Both the position numbers and the translations under genes were made by a program. From the IMG/VR virus record IMGVR_UViG_3300032116_001110, positions 1-26,997 of that record: a stretch of 26,997 nt of DNA; one strand, written 5' to 3'. This document shows, piece by piece, positions 1 to 7,862 of the stretch. The stretch is from a virus. A model generated the notes under the pieces. It was given only the letters and a program-made list of their open reading frames with translations. It did not search any database and was not told the DNA's origin. Every line of letters starts with the position of its first letter. Positions within the stretch are counted from its first letter, which is position 1.

Positions 1-2155
1 CGTCATGCACGGACAGCTGCGATCCCTGACTGCTGCCAGTGCCGGGGCTGACCTCGATGGGCAGGAGCTTGATGGTCGAGGTGTACGGGAGCCCTATCTC
101 GACCTCGTAGGCTGCGCGCGGCAGCGTCACCGCGCCGCTCGCCACGGTCTGCCGAGGCATGACCACGCCATCCGCCAGCACGTCGCAGGACTTGGCCTCG
201 AGGTGCGACAGGCCGGACCAGGTGGCCGTGGCCTTGCCCGCCTGTCCGAGCGTGGAGACCGTGCCCGGGTTCGTGGCCAGCGCATAGGTGTAGGTATTGG
301 GGCCGGTCACCGTGACGACGTAGTCGCCGTTATAGCCAGCAGGCGCGAACCGCCGATGACGTACCGTGTCGCCCGTCGTGTAGCCGTGCGCGTTGCGCGT
401 GATGGTCACGGTGCCGGTGGCCCAGCTCGCGCCAGACACCGTGGCGAAGGTCGTGCCGACGACGCTGGCGTCGGTGTTGCGTTCGTCCTCGAATACTTCG
501 ACGTAGCGCTTCGTCACGCCGTTGACCGTGCGCCGGACCACGGCCCACACCTGGTCGACGCCGCCGGCCGGAATGCGGCAGACGCTTTCGTACCAGCCGT
601 CCGTCACCCGGCGGCTCCAGCCGTTCAAGCCTTGGTCCGCCTCCTGCGCCTCGCGGTACAGCGTCAGCACGGCCAGCGTGCCGTCAGCCCGCACGCACCA
701 CAGCAGGCTTTCAGGCTCGCGCTGCATGGCCATCTGGATGATGCCGGACTCCGTGACGTGCTCCGCGAAGCGCGTCAGGTCCGGCGCGGTGTACCCCTCG
801 CGCTCGCTGGTGTAGGCCAGTGCGCGGATCTTCCGGCCGCTCGCCTGCACGAAGATGATGTCGTTCCCGAACCGCACCGGACGGGCCTGTCCGCAGCCGT
901 AGTCCGACAGTGCCGCACGCCGCGCGCTGACCGGGCCGAGCACCTGGTCGCCGGAGCCCGACACCGCAAACTCGCCGCCAGAGGTCAGCGGCACCAGCAC
1001 GCGCGACGCCACGAGATGCAGGACGCGGTTGTACTCGGCGCTCACCATCTCGAAGCTGAAGCCGTCGTCGTCGTTGGTGCCGCGCGCGAAGTTGAGATAC
1101 TCACCGATGCGCGTGCCCCACACGTAGCCCGGCAAGCCGGGTGCGCCGGCGGCGATGAGGCGCTGGTCATGGAACACGCCAGTGCTCGGGAACCCGAAGC
1201 GCGTGCCCCACACCTTCGGCATGCGGCGCCAGCCGCCAGAGGCCGCAGCGGCTGCACTCGCGAGCGGCACACGCACGATGCCGTTCGCTACCGTGCCGCT
1301 GGTGACCGATGTGATCTCGACGAGGCCGTCGTTGATCCACACGTAGGCGCCGGCGTCGTAGCTCGTCGACTTCCATGCGGCTGTGCCGGTCGTCAGCGTG
1401 ACGCCTGTTCCCTCCGGGCCAGTGGCTGAGGGCGTGCATTGCGTCTTCGGCGACTCGGTCAGCACCCAGCCGCCGCTCGGCAGCGCGGTCGTGCTGAACG
1501 CATCGACCACCGTGGCCGACACCTGCGTCGCGCTGGTGTAGGCCGTGATTGTGGCAAGCCCAGTGCCGAAGGCAATCTGTCGCCCGACGTCGGCCTGCGT
1601 CCAGAGCGATGAGCCGGCCGTGGCCGTGATGCTGCCCGTGGTGGCAGACAGCGTGCAGGTGACGTTGGGCGCTTCGCCCACCTCCTCCGCTGGTTCCACG
1701 AGGAACGGAACCGTGGTGAACTTCCAGCGCGTGTCCGACTCGCGCACCAGGCGGCGCGGGTAGTAGCCGGGGTGGAATACGATCAGCGTGTCGGCCTGCT
1801 GCGTGAACTCCAGCGCCGGCAGATCGGCCGCGGCGTAAGGGCTCGCCACCTCGACCGGCGTGCCGGACACCAGCTGCGCCTTGTCGCGGTAGAACCGGAT
1901 ATAGCCGACGCCGAACTCCAGCACGTAGGCCTGCGTCGTCGAGAACACGAACGGCACCAGCCACGCCGCACCGGAGGTCTTCGTCTCGGCCACGTAGCGG
2001 GAGCCGGGGCTGCGCACCGCGCCGCCCTGAATGACCGGATAGGCGTTCTCCATCGTCGCCGCCGCGTTGGCGTACTGCGGCAGGTCGACGCGGCCGAACA
2101 TGCGCGGCGAAATCTCGCCGGCGGTGAAGTTGGTCTGGATCTGACCGCTGCGCAT
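1..2155 (-). CDS. Tail tubular protein B-like (tail nozzle) protein, 3' end beyond the left edge
   Basis: An open frame of 718 codons runs from an ATG at 2155 off the left edge with no stop. The N-terminus (FTAGEISPRMFGRVDLPQYANA, split here as FTAGEISPRM then FGRVDLPQY) and the following GGAVRSPGSRYVAETK are typical of podovirus tail nozzle / tail tubular B proteins. Further on come LPALEFTQQADTLIVFHPG and, near residue 590, a module with NAHGYTTGD and YNGDYVVTV of a kind repeated in tail proteins. The start lies 2 bases after the stop of tail tubular A, so the two are coupled. The family is usually 700-900 residues, so only a modest C-terminal part should be missing. Role: forms the tail tube nozzle below the adaptor ring. 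Family call is firm; the exact subfamily is less so. Confidence 0.85.
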   Translation of the reverse strand, partial: MRSGQIQTNFTAGEISPRMFGRVDLPQYANAAATMENAYPVIQGGAVRSPGSRYVAETKTSGAAWLVPFVFSTTQAYVLEFGVGYIRFYRDKAQLVSGTPVEVASPYAAADLPALEFTQQADTLIVFHPGYYPRRLVRESDTRWKFTTVPFLVEPAEEVGEAPNVTCTLSATTGSITATAGSSLWTQADVGRQIAFGTGLATITAYTSATQVSATVVDAFSTTALPSGGWVLTESPKTQCTPSATGPEGTGVTLTTGTAAWKSTSYDAGAYVWINDGLVEITSVTSGTVANGIVRVPLASAAAAASGGWRRMPKVWGTRFGFPSTGVFHDQRLIAAGAPGLPGYVWGTRIGEYLNFARGTNDDDGFSFEMVSAEYNRVLHLVASRVLVPLTSGGEFAVSGSGDQVLGPVSARRAALSDYGCGQARPVRFGNDIIFVQASGRKIRALAYTSEREGYTAPDLTRFAEHVTESGIIQMAMQREPESLLWCVRADGTLAVLTLYREAQEADQGLNGWSRRVTDGWYESVCRIPAGGVDQVWAVVRRTVNGVTKRYVEVFEDERNTDASVVGTTFATVSGASWATGTVTITRNAHGYTTGDTVRHRRFAPAGYNGDYVVTVTGPNTYTYALATNPGTVSTLGQAGKATATWSGLSHLEAKSCDVLADGVVMPRQTVASGAVTLPRAAYEVEIGLPYTSTIKLLPIEVSPGTGSSQGSQLSVHD

Positions 2156-2157
2156 CG

Positions 2158-2730
2158 TCAGCGGTAGTGGCGAGCGGACAGCAGCGGCGAATCGCCAAAC
2201 GCCTCCCCGGTGTCCTCCTGGCCGTTGATCGCGCGAGCCTGCTGCAGGACGGCGGCGAAGCGCTGCTGCATGGCGTCCACCATGGAGGCGCTCTTGGTCA
2301 CGGGATAGGCCATGGCCACTGCCATCGCGGCGGTCTGCGCGGCAATCAGCAGGCTGTCCCAGCGCGCGACGTCCTCGAGGCGATACACGTACCGGAGCTT
2401 GAGCACCGCCTCGTCGTAGAGGATGGCCCCGTCCTCCATCACGAAGTTGGAATGCTCGCCCTCCTCCCCGATGCTGAGCGTGCGCAGCCAGTCGCCCGGC
2501 AGCGTGAACGCATAGGGCCACTCGTAGGCAGGGGCCACGGACTGCGGGGCCAGCACGACGCGCTTCGTTGCACAGTTCCACGGGTGCATGCGCAAGGTCG
2601 AGTCGCGCACGTCGTCCCAGAGATTGGCCGCGAGCTGCGCGGAGTCGCTCGCCTCGTCGAAGGACGTGACAGGACGCTGCCCCAGCAGGAGCAGCGCATT
2701 CGAGGAAATTGAAACCGGCGACGTGGCCAT
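2158..2730 (-). CDS. Tail tubular protein A-like (head-tail adaptor)
   Basis: A 190-residue protein of the T7 gp11 type, which forms the adaptor ring between portal and nozzle. Support: usual family length (about 190-200); N-terminal ISSNALLLLGQRPVTSF followed by AANLWDDVRDSTLRMHPWNCATKR, the characteristic start in which a loss-prone helix is followed by a W-N-x-A-x-x-R motif; then YAFTLPGDWLRTLSI and a C-terminal helical half (residues 120-175). It sits between a structural gene and tail tubular B, as in T7-like phages. A very stable hairpin at 2739-2760 lies just upstream of its start. Assignment is from sequence pattern and synteny. Confidence 0.88.
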   Translation of the reverse strand: MATSPVSISSNALLLLGQRPVTSFDEASDSAQLAANLWDDVRDSTLRMHPWNCATKRVVLAPQSVAPAYEWPYAFTLPGDWLRTLSIGEEGEHSNFVMEDGAILYDEAVLKLRYVYRLEDVARWDSLLIAAQTAAMAVAMAYPVTKSASMVDAMQQRFAAVLQQARAINGQEDTGEAFGDSPLLSARHYR

Positions 2731-2738
2731 CAGGTATC

Positions 2739-2760
2739 GGGCGGGGCCGAAGCCCCGCCC
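2739..2760 (-). other. Perfect 9-bp hairpin with UUCG tetraloop upstream of tail tubular A
   Basis: Read on the minus strand, GGGCGGGGC and GCCCCGCCC are perfectly complementary around a TTCG loop, giving a C(UUCG)G loop, one of the most stable known. It lies in the 37-base gap between the preceding structural gene and the tail tubular A start. No run of T follows on the minus strand, so it is not a classical intrinsic terminator; an mRNA processing or stabilising stem, or a partial pause site setting the ratio of capsid to tail proteins, is more likely. Confidence 0.6.
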
Positions 2761-2767
2761 TCAGCCC

Positions 2768-3454
2768 TCAGTCCTGCACGTACGGCAGGGTCAGGCGGAT
2801 CACCTGGTTGTTGGCGATCTGCGCGCCGGCCACCGTCGAGATCAGCGTGCAGTCATCCGTCGTGCCGGCAAAGCCGGTCGGCAGGACGAGGCCGCTGTCG
2901 TCGGAGGTCTCGAACATGCCGCCGGTGACCGTGATCGCCAACGAGGCGGTCGTGGCCGTGGCCGCGTTGCTGATCGTGACCGTGCTGCCCGAAACGCCCG
3001 TGATGCGGGCATTCACGACACCCGCGCCAACGGTGATGATGTCGCCCACCTGGAACGCGCCGATGGGGCGGCAGTTCAGGATGGTGTTCGAGCCGTTGGT
3101 GATGTCGCCGACCGCCACCTTCGCGAAGCTGGCCGCGTTGGGCGTCGCGGTGCCTGCCGTGGTGATGGCAGTCGCCGCCAGGTGCCGGGCCGCGGCAATG
3201 CTGTCGCCGAGGTTCAGCGTGCAGCTCGCCGTGCCGGTCGACCACTGCAGCTGGGCGAGGTGGCCCATGATGCGCGAGCGCACCGGCAGCTTGCCCCAGA
3301 TGATGCGGTCGGCAATCGCCGGTGCGGTGCCCGAGGCGGGCGCCACATACACGGCCTCGAACACGCGGAGGCGGCCAGCCAAGGCGTTGACCTTGACCCG
3401 CTGCGGGATCGGCGTCGCAAGTACCGACGCCAGTGATGCGTTGAAATCAGGCAT
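2768..3454 (-). CDS. Virion structural protein following the major capsid protein, possibly decoration
   Basis: A 228-residue protein with a good AGGAG ribosome binding site in the short gap after the capsid gene. The sequence is rich in Ala, Thr, Gly and Val with few charges. The C-terminal half (about residues 95-228) alternates short beta-like stretches such as GDIITVGAGVVNARITGVSGSTVTIS (residues 138 onward), like a beta-sandwich. The N-terminal part has VKVNALAGRLRVFEAVYVAP. I do not recognise a named family. Position between the capsid and tail tubular A, and the beta-rich composition, suggest a capsid decoration or stabilising protein; this is inference. Confidence 0.7.
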   Translation of the reverse strand: MPDFNASLASVLATPIPQRVKVNALAGRLRVFEAVYVAPASGTAPAIADRIIWGKLPVRSRIMGHLAQLQWSTGTASCTLNLGDSIAAARHLAATAITTAGTATPNAASFAKVAVGDITNGSNTILNCRPIGAFQVGDIITVGAGVVNARITGVSGSTVTISNAATATTASLAITVTGGMFETSDDSGLVLPTGFAGTTDDCTLISTVAGAQIANNQVIRLTLPYVQD

Positions 3455-3469
3455 GAGTGCTGTCTCCTG

Positions 3470-4357
3470 TTACTCGAAGCACTGGATGGCGACGACGCCT
3501 TCGTCCTCGACGCGAACCGCGCCGATGGACATGCGGGCGTACACCTGCACCGAGTTGTTCTTGCCCGGCAGGCGGTCGATGGTGGCCTGCACGTCCTTGC
3601 CGACGCCCAGCGCCATGCACGGCCGAGCCCAGCAGAGCGCGGTGCGCAGGTTGCCGGTCTTCGGCAGGCGCTCGGAGCGGATGAACCGGAAGCCGAGGAA
3701 CGTGTCGATCTGGCCCTGCGCGAGAGCCTTGACCACGTTGTAGTCCATCGACTTGATTTCGGTCGTGCCGTACAGGTTGGTCAGCTGCTTCGCGCTCACC
3801 ACCATGACGCGCGAGGGCGTGGCGCCCTGCCCGGTCATGTCCTGCCCCTCGTCCGCCTGGATTTCAGCGGAGTCGAGCAGCTCCTTCGCGGTCAGCAGCT
3901 TCGCGAGCGTCAGGCCCGCCGAGCCGCCTTCCGTGATGGTCTGCGCCGACGGCAGCGTCTGCGTGCCGGTGCCGGTGCGGGCCGTGCCGCGCGCGGCGTT
4001 GATGATGATGTCGTCCATCGCGCGGTTCAGCGCCTGGACGCCGAGCGCCGGGTACTTGGACTTCGGGTCCGCCAGCATCTTGATCTCGTCCATCTCGTCG
4101 ACGAGCTCGGCCCAGGCCTTGTCCTGCAGGTCGATCCAGCGCCGGCTGTGCGGCACTTCGACGTAGCGGGTATCGGCGTGGCGGCTGGTGATGTCGTAGG
4201 CCTCGGAGCGGCCCACGCGCTCGACGGCGCGGCTCTGGCCGACGATGCCCTCGTAGCCTTCGCAGTACGGGCGCAGGCGGCTGTTGACCTGCTGGCCGAG
4301 TTCGTAGAAGTTCGCGCTGAACTGGTTTACGAACGCTTCGGTGATCTGAAAGCTCAT
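3470..4357 (-). CDS. Major capsid protein
   Basis: A 295-residue HK97-fold capsid protein of the podovirus type. It starts MSFQITEAFVNQFSANFYELGQQ, then has a helical segment with SRAVERVGRSEAYDITSRHADTRYVEVPHSRRW (residues 43 on), where the V-P-H-S-R-R-W motif is typical of this capsid family, and ends with IGAVRVEDEGVVAIQC. No N-terminal delta domain longer than about 30 residues is present, in keeping with use of a separate scaffold, encoded directly upstream. The start has an AGGAG site 8 bases upstream. Forms the icosahedral shell; probably the most abundant virion protein. Confidence 0.88.
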   Translation of the reverse strand: MSFQITEAFVNQFSANFYELGQQVNSRLRPYCEGYEGIVGQSRAVERVGRSEAYDITSRHADTRYVEVPHSRRWIDLQDKAWAELVDEMDEIKMLADPKSKYPALGVQALNRAMDDIIINAARGTARTGTGTQTLPSAQTITEGGSAGLTLAKLLTAKELLDSAEIQADEGQDMTGQGATPSRVMVVSAKQLTNLYGTTEIKSMDYNVVKALAQGQIDTFLGFRFIRSERLPKTGNLRTALCWARPCMALGVGKDVQATIDRLPGKNNSVQVYARMSIGAVRVEDEGVVAIQCFE

Positions 4358-4486
4358 GGTTTAGCTCTCCTGATGAGGTTGAACACTTGCGGGTGTCCTC
4401 GCCCTGTCAGGGTGTCCGGCGATCACCGGGCCTGCGGTCGGGGCTCGTGGCCGAGCCTGCGCGCGGGCCGTTGCCGGGTGTCCGCG
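4358..4486 (-). promoter_or_regulatory. Scaffold-capsid intergenic region with hairpin and GGGTGTCC repeats
   Basis: This 129-base gap is one of the few untranslated stretches in the late unit. It holds three direct copies of GGGTGTCC on the plus strand (4391-4398, 4410-4417, 4476-4483) and a 6-bp GC hairpin (GGCTCG 4442-4447, CGAGCC 4452-4457, 4-base loop). The capsid ribosome binding site (AGGAGA in minus sense) is at its left end. A position just ahead of the capsid gene fits a local promoter, processing site or translational enhancer, but no clear sigma70 promoter was seen. Confidence 0.4.
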
Positions 4487-5329
4487 TCAGCCGCGATTGC
4501 GCGCGACCTGCATCTCGTGCCACTTCTGCACTCGTCGGACCGCATCATCGTGGCCCGGCGCGCGTGGATTCCAATACGGAGACGCGCGGTCCTTCATCAG
4601 CGCTTCGATCTCAGCGGCGGTCGCATCCGCCACGGTGCCGCCGGGCGGGCGGTCCTCGGCCAGTGCCTTCGCCACCTTGGCCAGCACGCGCACGGCGATC
4701 GGGTTGTTGCCCAGCTCGTCGATGCCCGCCATCTCCTCGGCGTCCGCGAAATGCTTGAACGCGCGGAACGCATCGCGCAGCTCGGCACCCATCGCCGCTT
4801 CGCTGCCGTAGTGCGCCACCAGCGCGGCCTTCGCGCCTTCGACGGTCGCGGTCTGCGCCCGCCCCTGCAGGTCAGCCACGGCCGCGAGATGCGCCCGCAC
4901 GGCGGCGTTGAACTGCTTCTGGGTCAGGCCCCATTCGTGCGCCTGGGCGGCGAACGCTTTCGTGGATTCCTCGTCGAACTCGAGCTGCTCGCCCTCGCCC
5001 AGTTCGACCTTGTAGTCCTCGGCCTTGCCGGGCACCTCGCCGAAGCGTTTCTCCAGCTCGCGGTGCGCCTTGATGAGTCCGGCCGGCAGCCCGCGCTCGT
5101 CGACGCGCAGAGACTTCGCCTCCGGATCCCAGAACTTCTCGGGCACGTCCGACCAGCGGCCGGTCGCCTCGTCGAGCGTGGGGCCATCGGCAGCTGGTGC
5201 GGGCGCTGGTGCGTTTGCGTCAGTTGCTGGTGTGTTTGCCGGCGCGGCCTCGTCCATCGCGGCAGAACCGAGCAGGCTGCCTGCTGCACCGTCAGCTGGG
5301 GATTCACGCAGTGGGGTGTTCACGAACAT
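4487..5329 (-). CDS. Capsid assembly scaffolding protein
   Basis: A 280-residue acidic, Ala/Pro-rich protein that guides procapsid assembly and leaves before DNA packaging. Features: a low-complexity Ala/Pro N-terminus (residues 25-50), then VPEKFWDPEAKSLRVDERGLP and LIKAHRELEKRFGEVP, a region typical of podovirus scaffolds (peptide predicted to start the folded part), long helices, and a C-terminus ASPYWNPRAPGHDDAVRRV with the Tyr-Trp-Asn and His-Asp signature of this family's capsid-binding end. It directly precedes the capsid gene. The chosen ATG has GAGG eight bases upstream and overlaps the preceding small gene by 26 bases; a later ATG at residue 25 is possible. Confidence 0.85.
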   Translation of the reverse strand: MFVNTPLRESPADGAAGSLLGSAAMDEAAPANTPATDANAPAPAPAADGPTLDEATGRWSDVPEKFWDPEAKSLRVDERGLPAGLIKAHRELEKRFGEVPGKAEDYKVELGEGEQLEFDEESTKAFAAQAHEWGLTQKQFNAAVRAHLAAVADLQGRAQTATVEGAKAALVAHYGSEAAMGAELRDAFRAFKHFADAEEMAGIDELGNNPIAVRVLAKVAKALAEDRPPGGTVADATAAEIEALMKDRASPYWNPRAPGHDDAVRRVQKWHEMQVARNRG

Positions 5330-5528
5330 CTTCGACCTCGATGTGGGCTATCTGCTGGAGGATGAAGGCGAGCACCGAGCGCCGACCCTCGCGGTAGGCG
5401 ACGACGTCGGGCTGGCCCGGCACGAAAGACGGCTGGTCGTAGAACCTGCGCGTGAGGTCGGCCAGGATGGCCGCGCCTTCCGGGTGCTGCTCGAACACCC
5501 GGACGTAGGTCCCGGGCTCTACGGTCAC
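5304..5528 (-). CDS. Bbp19-like small phage protein
   Basis: A 74-residue protein starting with GTG in a GTGA overlap with the previous gene's stop. Its body, ILADLTRRFYDQPSF followed by VVAYREGRRSVLAFILQQI, matches the pattern of the small phage domain known from Bordetella phage BPP-1 Bbp19 (a D-L-x-R-F stretch, then a conserved E-G-R-R-x-V helix). Function is not established; the place just ahead of the scaffold gene is usual for it. The frame is open further upstream but that part is Arg/His-rich and is the shadow of the neighbouring gene, so the internal GTG start is preferred. Confidence 0.72.
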   Translation of the reverse strand: MTVEPGTYVRVFEQHPEGAAILADLTRRFYDQPSFVPGQPDVVAYREGRRSVLAFILQQIAHIEVEDVREHPTA

Positions 5529-5869
5529 GACTCGATCGAAAGCTCGTAGTCGAGCGAGCGGCCTTGCTGCTGCGAGACGAGCGCCAGGCGCCACTGCTGG
5601 CCGTGCGATACCGAGACCTGCGTGCGGTTCTGCGCGCTGTTGTAGGTCGTCTGGTCCGTCCAGGTCTGGCCGTTGTTGGTGCTGACCTGAGTTTTCACGG
5701 TGTTGTTCGCGTCGATGACGCTGTGGCCGTTGTTCAGCAGCGTTACCTTCATGGCCGACGCGCCAGAGGCCGGCGCGTTGCTCGGCGTCGGGATGACCAG
5801 CACGTCGGACACCTGGCCAAGATTGACCGAGCCGCCTGCGGTGAATGTGCCTTTGACTATCTGGGGCAT
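5525..5869 (-). CDS. Small Thr/Ser/Val-rich probable virion protein
   Basis: A 114-residue protein, MPQIVKGTFTAGGSVNLG at the start, with a beta-rich composition (NGQTWTDQTTYN, RTQVSVSHGQQWRLAL). The start at 5869 has AGGAGA seven bases upstream and is preferred to a TTG six codons earlier. It is coupled by GTGA overlap to the Bbp19-like gene. No family recognised. Beta-rich small proteins in this position may be virion accessory or fibre-associated proteins; this is inference. Confidence 0.68.
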   Translation of the reverse strand: MPQIVKGTFTAGGSVNLGQVSDVLVIPTPSNAPASGASAMKVTLLNNGHSVIDANNTVKTQVSTNNGQTWTDQTTYNSAQNRTQVSVSHGQQWRLALVSQQQGRSLDYELSIES

Positions 5870-5883
5870 TGGGTGTCTCCTGC

Positions 5884-6216
5884 TCAATCCTGAAACTTCG
5901 GCGCCTTCGCCGCTTTCTTGCCCTGCGCCGAGCGCAGCCTGGCGTAGTTCCGCGCACCGTTCGCGACGAATTGCTCGCCCTCGCGGGTAAGGGTCGCCTT
6001 GCTCTTGTCCAGTTCGCGCGCCTTGCCGGCGAGCTTGGGGGCGGTCAGGGCGTCGCCCTCCTCGACCTCGCGCAGCACGTCAGCCGGCTCGCTCGACGCC
6101 TCGGCCCAGCCGTCGTAGCCGCGCAACGCGCACCACTCATCGCAGTAGTCGCGCTCGCACATGCTGACCTCGGCAATGGCGCCGGCCTTCACAAACACGG
6201 TTCGCTGAATCACCAC
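5884..6216 (-). CDS. Hypothetical phage protein, mixed alpha
   Basis: About 110 residues. The N-terminal half holds a Cys-rich stretch (MCERDYCDEWCALRGYDGW, residues 19-37); the C-terminal half is helical and basic and ends KKAAKAPKFQD. It starts with GTG at 6216 (or a second GTG at 6213 in a GTGA overlap); GGAG lies upstream within the preceding gene. The region around KLAGKARELDKSKATLTREGEQFVANGARN may be coiled. The Cys spacing (C20, C25, C29) is suggestive of metal binding but too little to claim it. Function unknown. Confidence 0.62.
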   Translation of the reverse strand: MVIQRTVFVKAGAIAEVSMCERDYCDEWCALRGYDGWAEASSEPADVLREVEEGDALTAPKLAGKARELDKSKATLTREGEQFVANGARNYARLRSAQGKKAAKAPKFQD

Positions 6217-7031
6217 GCAATCTCCAAGAACGCACGACCACCCGCGCCGCCTGCGGCACCGCCGCCACCACCACCACCGCCGCCGCCGAAGCCGAATGCG
6301 GCCTGACCGGCAGCGCCGCCATTACCGGCTTGACCCGAGCGCGAGAACGGGGTCGGGGCGCCGTGCCCGCCGCCGCCGTTTGTTGCGTCACCTGTCGATG
6401 CGGCAATGAATCCCGGGATCACGGTCTGAGCAACAGACGGGCCGCCAAAGTTGGGAGCGCCGCCTGCAGCAGCGCCGAAGTGCCTGCCGGCCCCAAGCCC
6501 GCCAGCGATGTCAGTGACAGTCCCTTGCGTGCCAGCACCTGTCCCGCCGGCGGCGTTTCCGGTCAGCAGCCCGCTTGACCCTCCGTTGCCCCCAGTGGTG
6601 GCTGTTCCTACGGCGGCAAGACCGCCGCCGGCAAGTGCCCATTGGCCTCCCGACAGACGGGGAGCAATTCGCGTTGCCGCGCCAAGGGACGACGCAATCG
6701 TCAGGCTGCCCGCGCCTGTAGACGCTGCGCCTGCCGCGCCGCCGGCTGTTGGCGGCGGGAGCGTTATGGTCAGCACCTCGCCCGACTGAACGAAGATCGG
6801 CCACTTGATGCAGAACGACCCAGAACCACCGCCACCGCCACCGCCGCCGGACGGAGACGCGCCGCCGCCACCGCCCGCGCCCGGGGCGCAGCCAGTGAGA
6901 AACAGAACAGAAACGCCGGCGGGGACCGCAAACGTCGCAACGACGCTGCCGCCGCCTACCGCCGGCCCCTCAAACCGGACGACGTTGGAGTTAGCGCGCC
7001 CGGCCGCGAACGGAGAAAGCGAAACGGTCAT
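6210..7031 (-). CDS. Glycine-rich virion protein, second of a tandem pair
   Basis: A 273-residue protein starting ATG at 7031 in an ATGA overlap with the upstream paralogue. An N-terminal beta-type section ends in a VPAGVSVLFLTGCAPGAGGGGG motif, then comes a segment with GEVLTITLPPPTAGGAAG and long glycine runs, ending PGFIAAS and GGAGGRAFLEIAW. The pattern (short beta strand VxVxGCGxGGGGG, glycine-rich sandwich, final x-G-x-x-x-I-x-W) is that of phage glycine-rich tail or fibre tip adhesins, in which stacked polyglycine II helices present variable loops. It closely parallels its neighbour, so the two probably arose by duplication. Role as adhesin or head fibre is inference. Confidence 0.72.
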   Translation of the reverse strand: MTVSLSPFAAGRANSNVVRFEGPAVGGGSVVATFAVPAGVSVLFLTGCAPGAGGGGGASPSGGGGGGGGSGSFCIKWPIFVQSGEVLTITLPPPTAGGAAGAASTGAGSLTIASSLGAATRIAPRLSGGQWALAGGGLAAVGTATTGGNGGSSGLLTGNAAGGTGAGTQGTVTDIAGGLGAGRHFGAAAGGAPNFGGPSVAQTVIPGFIAASTGDATNGGGGHGAPTPFSRSGQAGNGGAAGQAAFGFGGGGGGGGGGAAGGAGGRAFLEIAW

Positions 7032-7861
7032 GGCACAGACCCCCAGCAAATTGCGATGAAGCCAGCGAGCCCTGCCGCACCCGCCTGACCTTGCGCGCCG
7101 CCACCGCCACCCGCGCCAAACCCAACGGGAGTGGTCGGCGTGGCGCCGCCTTGGGTGCCGCCGCTACTGCCTGAGCCGAACATGCCTCCGCAGCCGCCAC
7201 CGCCGCCGCCGCCGCCCGCGCCTCCGTTGCCCGGATTCCCGTAACTGGTGTTGACTCCCGCAACAACAGGCCCGGCGCCTCCGCGAAAATTCGCAGCCCC
7301 GCCACCGCCGCCAGACCCGGCAGCACAGATCGTCGAGCGTGGGCGATAAATTGCGGTTCTCGGCCCGTCGTTTCCGTTGCTGCTCCCGACCCCACCGAGG
7401 GCCGCACCGCCGACGCCTGAATTCCCGCCGTTGCCGCCCGCGCCAGACGTGCCGAGTTGTCCCGCGCTACCGCCCGTGAGGTTGATTCTGTTGTCGGTGT
7501 TTGCTGGCGTGTCGAAGCAGTTCTGCGCCACGGACGATCCGCTGACGATTGACGGAGATCCAGATGTCCCGCTTGCCCCGGCATTTCCGCCGCCGCCGCC
7601 GCCGCCAACGGTGACAGTCAGCACGTCGCCGGGAGCGACACGGTACGGCTCCCAGAGGACGCCGAGTCCATGCCCGCCGCCACCGCCGCCGCCTCCAGCG
7701 GCAGTGTGCCCGCCACCACCACCGCCGCCGCCGCCGCAGCCCGTGACGTAGACCTCGTAGACCCCGGGCGGAACGGTGAACGGACCGTTACCCGTGAAAA
7801 ACTCGCAGGAGCAGGCCGGCGCGTTCGCGTTCGCTGCCTGCGGGGACAACTGCACCGGCAT
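7028..7861 (-). CDS. Glycine-rich virion protein, first of a tandem pair
   Basis: A 277-residue protein from ATG 7861, one base after the stop of the upstream gene (TGACATG). It contains FTVPPGVYEVYVTGCGGGGG, GDVLTVTVGGGGGGGN, several glycine runs of 5-9, and ends GLAGFIAICWGSVP, the same layout as the following gene. The DNA is very rich in GCC/GGC triplets, so slippage between variants is possible. Glycine-rich domains of this type are known from phage tail-tip adhesins. It lies between portal and scaffold rather than with the fibre gene, which is unusual for an adhesin. The frame is open 58 codons upstream but that stretch is a shadow. Confidence 0.72.
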   Translation of the reverse strand: MPVQLSPQAANANAPACSCEFFTGNGPFTVPPGVYEVYVTGCGGGGGGGGGHTAAGGGGGGGGHGLGVLWEPYRVAPGDVLTVTVGGGGGGGNAGASGTSGSPSIVSGSSVAQNCFDTPANTDNRINLTGGSAGQLGTSGAGGNGGNSGVGGAALGGVGSSNGNDGPRTAIYRPRSTICAAGSGGGGGAANFRGGAGPVVAGVNTSYGNPGNGGAGGGGGGGGCGGMFGSGSSGGTQGGATPTTPVGFGAGGGGGAQGQAGAAGLAGFIAICWGSVP

Positions 7862-7862
7862 G

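Noticed and set aside
5-1429. Long plus-strand ORF of 474 codons
   Set aside because: Arg/His/Ala-rich product without any motif; it lies opposite the clearly coding tail tubular B frame, which is open across the whole stretch to the edge.
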